From assembly GCA_946401755.1 (NCBI GenBank), contig CAMIVH010000064.1:1-5138 (forward strand): 5,138 nucleotides of DNA, given 5' to 3'. This DNA is from an uncultured Caryophanales bacterium. Lineage in GTDB: Bacteria; Bacillota_I; Bacilli_A; RFN20; CAG-826. Positions 1 through 5,138 of this stretch are shown here, one piece after another; positions within the stretch are counted from its first letter, which is position 1, and each line of letters begins with the position of its first letter. The notes under the pieces are model-generated. The model saw only the letters and a list, made by a program, of their open reading frames with translations, did no database searches and had not been told where the DNA came from. The translations under genes and the position numbers were made by a program.

Positions 1-121
1 CTTTAACTAAAAGACGGCTAAGATTCTTTTGCTTTTCAGTAGAAGGAGTGGTGCCTGTATTCTCATCGGCTTGTGTATCAATCTTTGCATAGCGGATAAA
101 TCTTTCAATGTTTTTGTCCAT
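1..121 (-). CDS. pepT: Peptidase T (tripeptide aminopeptidase), N-terminal fragment
   Basis: On the minus strand an ATG at 121-119 opens a frame that runs off the left edge after 40 codons. It begins MDKNIERFIRYAKIDTQADE and continues through a PSTEKQ segment (residues 28-33). The pattern ERF..Y.KIDTQ, then a short acidic stretch, then PST.KQ is the hallmark start of peptidase T, the M20-family zinc aminopeptidase that releases the N-terminal residue from tripeptides in the cytosol. The metal-binding and catalytic residues of the family lie further along and are not in the window. The start is supported by an AAGGGAG ribosome site 7 bases upstream. The gene is divergent from the three-gene operon to its right and is probably a housekeeping peptide-salvage gene unrelated to that operon. 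The identification rests on 40 residues, but the match to the family's N-terminus is strong. Confidence 0.86.
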   Translation of the reverse strand, partial: MDKNIERFIRYAKIDTQADENTGTTPSTEKQKNLSRLLVK

Positions 122-128
122 AAATCTT

Positions 129-135
129 CTCCCTT
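129..135 (-). promoter_or_regulatory. Ribosome binding site of pepT
   Basis: Read on the minus strand, this is AAGGGAG, a near-consensus Shine-Dalgarno sequence. It is separated by 7 bases from the ATG at 121-119 and fixes that start codon. Confidence 0.75.
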
Positions 136-163
136 GAATGCCACTATTATATATGCGCATAAG
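134..163 (+). promoter_or_regulatory. Possible promoter of the HAD/PP-loop/dikinase operon
   Basis: A TTGAAT (134-139, four of six matches to TTGACA) is followed after 18 bases by CATAAG (158-163, four of six matches to TATAAT). Transcription would start near 170 and give a leader of about 50 bases carrying the A/T-rich inverted repeat. An alternative -10-like TATTAT at 145-150 has no matching -35. The operon needs a promoter in this interval or further left inside pepT, but this choice is weakly supported. Confidence 0.2.
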
Positions 164-174
164 GAAACATAGTA
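146..174 (-). promoter_or_regulatory. Probable pepT promoter (perfect -10, weak -35)
   Basis: The minus strand reads TATAAT at 151-146, a perfect sigma-70/sigma-A -10 box. Transcription would start near 139-140 and give a leader of about 18 bases that includes the ribosome site. At 17-bp spacing the -35 position (174-169) reads TACTAT, a poor match to TTGACA, and there is no TGn extension. The promoter may therefore be weak or need an activator. The spacer contains the TATGCGCATA palindrome. Confidence 0.42.
152..161. repeat. Perfect 10-bp palindrome TATGCGCATA, possible operator
   Basis: TATGCGCATA equals its own reverse complement. It lies immediately next to the pepT -10 box, inside that promoter's spacer and midway between the two divergent starts. 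A dimeric repressor bound here could control one or both genes. Symmetry does not extend beyond the 10 bases, which is short for an operator, and no second copy is seen in the intergenic region. Regulatory function is inferred from position only. Confidence 0.35.
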
Positions 175-205
175 TCTTTTTCTTTTCTAAGAAAACAAAA
201 ATATA
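173..205. repeat. A/T-rich imperfect inverted repeat between divergent genes
   Basis: The stretch is symmetric about base 189. The inner arms TTTTCT (183-188) and AGAAAA (190-195) pair perfectly. Beyond a C/C mismatch (182/196), five T-A pairs follow (177-181 with 197-201). Beyond a second mismatch (176/202), three more pairs follow. In all, 14 of 16 positions per arm are complementary. It lies just upstream of the ribosome site of the HAD gene. With a one-base centre it cannot fold fully as RNA, so a DNA-binding site is more natural than a hairpin. The T-run/A-run composition makes chance symmetry fairly easy. Confidence 0.4.
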
Positions 206-211
206 TAGAAT

Positions 212-218
212 AGGTGAT
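212..218 (+). promoter_or_regulatory. Ribosome binding site deciding the start of the HAD gene
   Basis: AGGTGAT lies directly before the ATG at 219 and can pair with the AUCACCU end of 16S rRNA. It favours the start at 219 over the in-frame ATG at 138. The ATG at 138 would overlap the pepT control region, lacks a ribosome site (TTGA precedes it) and would add 27 residues in front of the HAD fold. Confidence 0.65.
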
Positions 219-1667
219 ATGATTAGTAAAATTGTATTTGATTTAGATGGCACTCTTTGGACAACGGAGGAAGCCTATATTGAGAGTTATAAAAAAATCG
301 CTGAAGAGTTTTCATTTACTCCTGAAAGTGATGATGTTGTAAGAGAATGTCTTGGCGTTAAACTTGAACAAGTTGTTTTAAAATTGTTCCCACATTGCCC
401 TGATAAAGAAACAATGGGAAGAATCGCTGTTAAATATGTCGCAGAATACTGCGCTAAAAACCCAAAGTTTTGTTCTAAAGATATCGTTAGTTTATTTGAA
501 GAGTTATCAAAGAAATATGACTTGTATATCATGTCTAACTGTCCAAGAGTTTTCCTTGATGGCTTTATGGCTGTTTCTAATTTAACTCCTTATGTTAAAG
601 GTACTTTCTCTATTAGTGAAGGTAATAAGGAACAACACTTAGAAAAAGTCACTAATGGTTATAAAGATAGAATCCTTTTCGTTGGAGATTCTCAGTTTGA
701 TTACGATGAAATCTCTAACCATAAATGCGTTCAATTCTGCTATGCAAAATATGGCTATATGGCATGTAGCAATTATGAATATCACATTGATGCTTTAGAT
801 GATATTTTGACTTTAGTTAAGCAAATAGAACGTAAGGAAAGAATGATTGATCATGATGATTATCAAATCTATTCCTCCCACGATAGCAATATCACAGTTA
901 TTAACTTCAAAGATTACTCAATGTTTGGATTTATTGAATATTCAAATAAAGAAGACTTCGATAACGTCATTAAACAAATAAAAGCGGAATGTAGGAATAA
1001 ACTCATTGGCCCAATAGATGGCAAAACATGGTACACATATCGTTTAGTTTTGGATAATTTTGATTGGAAACTCTATCCAGATTGTATAAGCAATAAAGAA
1101 ATTAATGATGTTTTGGAAAGTAATGGTTTTAAGTTATTCCATTCTTACTCATCGACATTATCTAAAATGAATGAAAAGATTTGGAAAATGGCAAGGCGAA
1201 TCAAACTTCCTAACGAATACACTTCATCGATCGTCGTTGGTGAAGATTGCTATAACTATTTGGAAGAAATGTATGATGCCGCGAGCGAAGCGTTTGAGAA
1301 GGCTGATTACTATAGAAGTATTAACTTTGAAGATTTTAAAGAAATATATGTTGAAGCTTTCAAGAGTGTTACTCCTGTTTTAATGACTATTTCAAAAAAC
1401 AATAAATTAGTGGCGTTCATCTTCTCTTATGAAGATCCTGAAAAGAGATTCTTTGTTTCAAAAACTATTGGTATTAGAAAATCCGAAAGAAACAAGCTTC
1501 TGTTGTTAAAACTTATAGACATTGGCTATGACTATGTATCTAAGCAAGGCTACGATACTTTACTTCACCATTTCCAAAATGATAGAACAAAAGTAATGGA
1601 ATCAATTTCTTCTGGTTACGAAATTAGAAAGAAGCATTTCGGATTATTTAAATATGAGAATAAATAA
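219..1667 (+). CDS. HAD-family phosphatase fused to a GNAT-like C-terminal domain
   Basis: This 482-residue protein has two parts. Residues 1-205 form a HAD hydrolase, subfamily I, with a helical cap (about 15-90). All four HAD motifs are visible: FDLDGT with nucleophile D8 and acid D10, MSN with S106, lysine K138, and VGDSQFD with D157 and D161. It should therefore be a Mg-dependent phosphatase of the phosphoglycolate-phosphatase type, substrate unknown. Residues about 224-482 resemble GNAT acyltransferases of the kind carrying a GPIDGKTWYTYR-like segment (264-275), a GYxxxxS-type stretch near 303-311, and a final strand-helix region (397-480) ending in KHFGLFKYE. The acyl-CoA-binding glycine motif expected near 424-428 reads RNKLL, so catalysis by this half is uncertain. 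The start at 219 is chosen because D8 then falls at the normal distance from the N-terminus and AGGTGAT precedes it. The last 14 bases overlap the next gene. HAD-GNAT fusions are known in FkbH-type proteins, but this one lacks their SGNH-like front and is not clearly of that group. The HAD call is firm and the GNAT call moderate. Confidence 0.8.
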   Translation: MISKIVFDLDGTLWTTEEAYIESYKKIAEEFSFTPESDDVVRECLGVKLEQVVLKLFPHCPDKETMGRIAVKYVAEYCAKNPKFCSKDIVSLFEELSKKYDLYIMSNCPRVFLDGFMAVSNLTPYVKGTFSISEGNKEQHLEKVTNGYKDRILFVGDSQFDYDEISNHKCVQFCYAKYGYMACSNYEYHIDALDDILTLVKQIERKERMIDHDDYQIYSSHDSNITVINFKDYSMFGFIEYSNKEDFDNVIKQIKAECRNKLIGPIDGKTWYTYRLVLDNFDWKLYPDCISNKEINDVLESNGFKLFHSYSSTLSKMNEKIWKMARRIKLPNEYTSSIVVGEDCYNYLEEMYDAASEAFEKADYYRSINFEDFKEIYVEAFKSVTPVLMTISKNNKLVAFIFSYEDPEKRFFVSKTIGIRKSERNKLLLLKLIDIGYDYVSKQGYDTLLHHFQNDRTKVMESISSGYEIRKKHFGLFKYENK

Positions 1668-2724
1668 CAAAGTTTGTACGAGATGTGTTAACGATAAAAC
1701 CGTCAAGCACATTCACTTTAATAAGGATGGTGTGTGTTCTTTTTGTGAGGCCTATGATTCTATTAAAGACAAACTTCACGATTATGAGAATCTAGAAAGG
1801 CTGTTCCTTAAAAAGATTAAAAATTCAGGACATAGATATGATGCCACAGTGGGCTTTTCTGGTGGGAAAGACTCTACCTACGTTTTATATAAATTGGTTA
1901 AACAATACGGCCTTAAAGTCAAAGCGTTCACTTTAGATAATGGTTTTATGTCTCCTGAGGCAAAAGATAAAATCAATGCCATTGTTAAAGAACTCGGCGT
2001 TGAACACGAATATGTTGTTTGCGACAACAGTATTCTTAAAAAGATGTATAAGTATATCGTTTCTAGATATCTTTCACCTTGTATAGCGTGTTCTTTTCTT
2101 GGCTACGCAGCGATGATTAATTATCCATCAAAGATTGATGCGGCAGTGATGATTCATGGTAGAAGCATCCCCCAAATGATGCGTAGTTACCAAATTGCAG
2201 ATACTGATTATTTCAAACCAATGATTGAAGATGGCTTAGTAGAAGATAGTAAGGATCCAGCGGAATTATATGCCCAAATGATTAATGTGATATCTAAACT
2301 CGTTGATAAAGATTTAGCGAAAACCATCAAAGATGTTTTGCTTGTCGACGGCTATAAAAATGGATCTAGACCTTTTATTGGCTACTTCTTGTATCATAAA
2401 TATGATAAGGACGCTATTATAAAAGAACTAGTGGAAAATACTTCTTGGAGAGTTACTTCTGAGGAAGAACATTTTGATTGTATGATTCATCATGGCGCTC
2501 TTTATCTAAAGAACTTAGTGGCTAGAAGAAGTCATTTGATGCCTGAAATATCTGTACAAATTAGAGAAGGCACAATCACTAGAGAAGAAGGCTTGGAAAA
2601 ATTAAAAACTAACGATGATGTCGAACTAGCAAATAAAGAAATTAAGATGCTTTGTGATTACGCTAGCATATCGTATAAGAAACTAATGCTAAAAGCAAAA
2701 ATCTACGCAAAACGATGGTGGTAA
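1654..2724 (+). CDS. PP-loop ATP pyrophosphatase, N-acetyl sugar amidotransferase-like (WbpG/PseA type)
   Basis: This 356-residue cytosolic protein begins with a four-cysteine cluster, CTRC (8-11) and CSFC (28-31), as in a zinc ribbon. The PP-loop SGGKDS follows at 69-74, which binds ATP and cleaves it to AMP and pyrophosphate. A middle SPCIAC (C143, C146) precedes an HGRSIPQ segment (168-174). The C-terminal part has EEHFDC (C276) and an EISVQIREGTITREE helix (298-312). The N-terminal VCxRCVND...DGVCxxC and the C-terminal IREG.ITREE pattern resemble WbpG/PseA proteins, which aminate UDP-N-acetyl sugars at a carbonyl with ammonia from a HisH/HisF-like glutaminase. No such partner is in the window. 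The C143/C146/C276 set also recalls the cysteines of sulfur-inserting PP-loop enzymes such as TtuA and TtcA, so thiolation is an alternative. The start must be early because C8 belongs to the cluster. The ribosome site is weak (GGA at 1641-1643), which fits translational coupling through the 14-bp overlap with the HAD gene. The PP-loop family is sure; the reaction is not. Confidence 0.82.
   Translation: MRINNKVCTRCVNDKTVKHIHFNKDGVCSFCEAYDSIKDKLHDYENLERLFLKKIKNSGHRYDATVGFSGGKDSTYVLYKLVKQYGLKVKAFTLDNGFMSPEAKDKINAIVKELGVEHEYVVCDNSILKKMYKYIVSRYLSPCIACSFLGYAAMINYPSKIDAAVMIHGRSIPQMMRSYQIADTDYFKPMIEDGLVEDSKDPAELYAQMINVISKLVDKDLAKTIKDVLLVDGYKNGSRPFIGYFLYHKYDKDAIIKELVENTSWRVTSEEEHFDCMIHHGALYLKNLVARRSHLMPEISVQIREGTITREEGLEKLKTNDDVELANKEIKMLCDYASISYKKLMLKAKIYAKRWW
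2717..2721 (+). promoter_or_regulatory. Ribosome binding site of the membrane dikinase gene
   Basis: GGTGG, four bases before the ATG at 2726, is one mismatch from GGAGG. It lies inside the last codons of the PP-loop gene, whose TAA is separated from this ATG by a single base. The arrangement predicts coupled translation. Confidence 0.55.
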
Positions 2725-2725
2725 T

Positions 2726-5138
2726 ATGAAACTATTTCTTAAGAGATATGCATTAAATATTGTTCTCTCAATTAGTTTTTATAGTCTCATATTTTTAGTG
2801 TCTTTCTTGATTAATAACGAAGTCCATTTCTTCCATTACTCTTTAATCATGTTTGTTTCTTTCTTCTTATTGATAAGAGTGTGCGATGATTATTTTGATT
2901 TTTATAAAGATAAGATAAATGATAAGGTCTTATTCAATAGAATTACCTTGTTAATTACCGCTATTTGTTTAAGCGCTATTTATATTGTTTTCACTATTAT
3001 CTCTGGATGTTATTTGTTTTTTGCTTTGTACGCTCTATTAATCATTTCTCAACTTATTAGGAAGTGGTATATCACTAGTTTATTAGCACCCGTGGCTTGT
3101 ATTTTTATTTGTTTTTATGCTTTTAAAGAACTAGTGCCCGCTATTGTGTTTACAGCATTAGCGTTTGTATTGTCCATCATTTTTGCCTTTAGAAAAAAGA
3201 AAACTATATATTCACTTAATGAAGTAGGAGGTAAAGGCTATCACTTGTTAGAGATGGATTTAAAAGAAACGCCTAAATTTATCGTGGTTCCAGCTAGCGC
3301 TTTATTTCCTTATAGCGAAGAACTTGTTGAAGCCTATATTAAGAGTTTCTGCAAAAAGCATAAATTATACGCTGTTAGATCTTCAGGCGTAGATGAAGAT
3401 AGTGATAATTATTCTTTTGCAGGAGTGCACGATACGTTCCTCAATGTCAAATATAACGACATTAAAGAAAACATTAAGAAAGTGATAAACTCTGCTACTT
3501 CTGAACTAGCCATTAATTATCGTAAAAATAACCATCTACAAACAAGCAATATCCGTATTGCTGTTGTGATTCAAGAAATGGTGGATGCTGATTATGCGGG
3601 CGTAATAAACACTATTAACCCAGTGACCAATAATACATTTGAAACTGTAATTTCTGTTTGCAAAGGTACAGGAGAAAAGCTTGTTAATGGAGATATTGAT
3701 GCTACTAATTACTATGTAAATGGTAAAAATATCATAACTAAAGGCGAAGACATCTTGTCTAAAGAACTAATTAACAAAGTCGTTAAATTGAGTAATAAAG
3801 CGGCATTAAAAACGGATAGATTCCAAGATATCGAATTCGCCATCAAGGGCCATAAAGTCTATTTCTTACAAACTAGAGCAATCACCACATATAAAGATAT
3901 CAATTCTAAGGAATTAACTTTATTGATAGATAATTCCAATATCATCGAATCTTATTATGGAGTTGTCTCACCTCTAACCGCGTCTTTTGCTAAAGAGATT
4001 TATGAGGCTGTCTATAAAGCAACATTTGCTACGGTTAAAGCACCTAAAAAGATTATGGATGCGTTAGATAATTCATTTAAAAACATGCTTTATGTTTATG
4101 AAGGAAAAATTTATTATAACCTCTTCAGCTGGTATCGTGTAACGGGTGTTTTTCCTTCTAGGAAATCTCTTTCATATATGGAAAGCATGATGGGGGTTAA
4201 AACTAGCTCTTCTAGCAAAAGAAGAGTTAAATTTGGTTTATTTAGCTTAATCAAATCCGGAACGATATTCTTACATAAACTCACCAATATCATTCCTTTA
4301 TCAGATAAGTTCTTAAATAGGTTTAACGAAATAGTGGGTCCATATTATGGAAAACAATTAAATCTCACTAATGAAGAATGCATCAATTTATACAATCAAA
4401 TATCAAAAAATATTGTCCCTGAATTTACCACTCCAATTTTCAATGATACTGCGGTGATGTTTTACTTTGGCTCTTTAAAAGAAAAAGCAAAGAAATATCA
4501 AGATGCTGATAAGATTATCGCTACCGCTATTAATAATAACGGGGAAGTAGAAAGTGCTGCTTCTGCCACTGAGTTTGAAAAGATTTTAAATTACATTAAT
4601 TCAAATAAGACCATTAAAGAAGAATTCATCACCTTATCAACAGAAGAGTTAATGAACAAATATCATCAGAAAGATAACGCTCTTTCCGAGATGATTAGTG
4701 GGTATGTGCACGGCTATGGTTCAAGAGTGATGGATGAGTTAAAACTAGAAACCATCACCATGATTGAAGATCCAAGTATGATTTTTAAGATGATTAAACA
4801 ATCTTTAACTTTCGAATCTTCTTCAACAGTAACAATTGAAAAAGTTGAGATTCCTAAGAAGTTAATAAAGCTCGCTAATAAAGCTCGAAAATATATTAAA
4901 AATAGAGAGCGTTTAAGATTAAGAAGAACTTATATTTTCTCTATCGTAAGAAATATTTTCCTTAATATGGGTCGTAACTTTGTTAAAGAAAATAGAATTG
5001 ACGATGAAAGAGATGTTTTCTATTTAACTAAAGATGAAATTTTTTCTTTGGAGAAAGATTATCGAAACATCATTAAAGAAAGAAAAGCTCAACAAGAAAT
5101 CTACAAGAAATCCGAATACTATGATAGAGTGGCCTTCT
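2726..5138 (+). CDS. Membrane-anchored PEP synthase/rifampin phosphotransferase-like dikinase, 3' end outside window
   Basis: The frame is open for 804 codons to the window end, with no stop. Residues 1-159 contain about six hydrophobic helices (11-30, 36-53, 72-92, 95-112, 117-133, 136-155). Positive residues on alternate loops (K6/R7, K61-K67, R112/K113, RKKK 156-159) place both ends in the cytoplasm. The loop after helix 2 reads DDYFDFYKD (54-62), like the UbiA aspartate motif. Residues 166-387 are a PPDK/PEP-synthase ATP-grasp domain: GGKG (168-171, K170), VRSSG (217-221, R218), SFAG (230-233), IQEM (282-285), AGVINTINP (291-299), DIE (368-370) and LQTRAIT (381-387; Q382, R384). Residues 405-772 resemble the linker of rifampin phosphotransferase: NIIES..G..SPLT (405-418), HGYGSR (662-667), ELKLE (671-675), EDP (681-683) and DDERDVFYLT (759-768). 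The family transfers a phosphate from ATP through a histidine in a C-terminal swivelling domain, giving AMP. That domain should follow within about 100-150 residues beyond the window. The substrate is unknown. A membrane anchor suggests a lipid-linked or membrane-proximal target rather than pyruvate. Confidence 0.8.
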   Translation, partial: MKLFLKRYALNIVLSISFYSLIFLVSFLINNEVHFFHYSLIMFVSFFLLIRVCDDYFDFYKDKINDKVLFNRITLLITAICLSAIYIVFTIISGCYLFFALYALLIISQLIRKWYITSLLAPVACIFICFYAFKELVPAIVFTALAFVLSIIFAFRKKKTIYSLNEVGGKGYHLLEMDLKETPKFIVVPASALFPYSEELVEAYIKSFCKKHKLYAVRSSGVDEDSDNYSFAGVHDTFLNVKYNDIKENIKKVINSATSELAINYRKNNHLQTSNIRIAVVIQEMVDADYAGVINTINPVTNNTFETVISVCKGTGEKLVNGDIDATNYYVNGKNIITKGEDILSKELINKVVKLSNKAALKTDRFQDIEFAIKGHKVYFLQTRAITTYKDINSKELTLLIDNSNIIESYYGVVSPLTASFAKEIYEAVYKATFATVKAPKKIMDALDNSFKNMLYVYEGKIYYNLFSWYRVTGVFPSRKSLSYMESMMGVKTSSSSKRRVKFGLFSLIKSGTIFLHKLTNIIPLSDKFLNRFNEIVGPYYGKQLNLTNEECINLYNQISKNIVPEFTTPIFNDTAVMFYFGSLKEKAKKYQDADKIIATAINNNGEVESAASATEFEKILNYINSNKTIKEEFITLSTEELMNKYHQKDNALSEMISGYVHGYGSRVMDELKLETITMIEDPSMIFKMIKQSLTFESSSTVTIEKVEIPKKLIKLANKARKYIKNRERLRLRRTYIFSIVRNIFLNMGRNFVKENRIDDERDVFYLTKDEIFSLEKDYRNIIKERKAQQEIYKKSEYYDRVAF

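Noticed and set aside
173..205. Rho-independent terminator at the inverted repeat
   Set aside because: The arms are almost purely A/T, the centre is one base so no proper loop forms, and the flanking genes are divergent, so no transcript should end here.
138..218. Upstream in-frame ATG at 138 as start of the HAD gene
   Set aside because: It has no ribosome site, overlaps the pepT control region and adds 27 Lys/Phe-rich residues in front of the HAD nucleophile. AGGTGAT before the ATG at 219 is a much better signal.
287..532. Minus-strand open frame of 81 codons
   Set aside because: It lies wholly antisense to the HAD domain, which has all its catalytic motifs. It shows no recognisable domain and no convincing ribosome site, so it is a shadow frame.
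1171..1383. Plus-strand open frame of 70 codons in another phase
   Set aside because: It overlaps the GNAT-like part of the HAD fusion out of frame, has a composition typical of a shifted reading and shows no motif.
1640..2730. Terminator or promoter between the three operon genes
   Set aside because: The genes overlap by 14 bp or are one base apart. No room and no hairpin with a T-run is seen at the junctions.
219..5138. Mycoplasma-type code with TGA as tryptophan
   Set aside because: No in-frame TGA occurs in the three plus-strand genes and tryptophan is written TGG throughout. The standard bacterial code fits.
2726..5138. Simple annotation as pyruvate phosphate dikinase or PEP synthase
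   Set aside because: The ATP-binding domain belongs to that superfamily, but the membrane helices at the front and the rifampin-phosphotransferase-like linker do not match the metabolic enzymes.

Overview
The window is AT-rich bacterial DNA with dense, closely packed genes and Shine-Dalgarno-like sites. All three plus-strand reading frames use TGG for tryptophan and have no in-frame TGA. This fits a low-GC Firmicute/Bacilli-type genome or a Mollicutes relative with the standard code, and gives no sign of the Mycoplasma code. The lineage is inferred from composition and the peptidase T start; no marker gene is present.

Layout: positions 1-121 hold the first 40 codons of a minus-strand peptidase T gene (pepT), cut by the window edge. 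A 97-base divergent intergenic region (122-218) follows. It holds a pepT ribosome site and -10 box, a perfect 10-bp palindrome, an A/T-rich imperfect inverted repeat and the ribosome site of the next gene. From 219 to the window end runs a plus-strand operon of three tightly linked genes. (1) 219-1667 encodes a fusion of a HAD-type phosphatase with a GNAT-like C-terminal half. (2) 1654-2724 encodes a PP-loop ATP pyrophosphatase with an N-terminal zinc-ribbon-like Cys4 cluster; it overlaps gene 1 by 14 bp and resembles the WbpG/PseA N-acetyl sugar amidotransferase group. (3) 2726-5138 (open at the end) starts after a 1-base gap. It encodes a large protein with about six transmembrane helices, then a PEP-synthase/pyruvate-phosphate-dikinase-type ATP-binding domain, then a linker resembling rifampin phosphotransferase. 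The expected C-terminal phosphohistidine domain lies beyond the window.

The three genes are probably co-translated and look like one pathway. A PP-loop enzyme would activate a carbonyl or carboxyl group by adenylation, or insert N or S. A membrane-anchored ATP-dependent dikinase would phosphorylate a substrate, probably lipid-linked or membrane-proximal. A HAD phosphatase with an acyltransferase-like domain would process or acylate an intermediate. The combination is not one I recognise as a named system. The most distinctive point is that the membrane part of gene 3 carries a UbiA-like aspartate motif on the predicted cytoplasmic side, the same side as the ATP-binding domain. Function and substrate remain inference.
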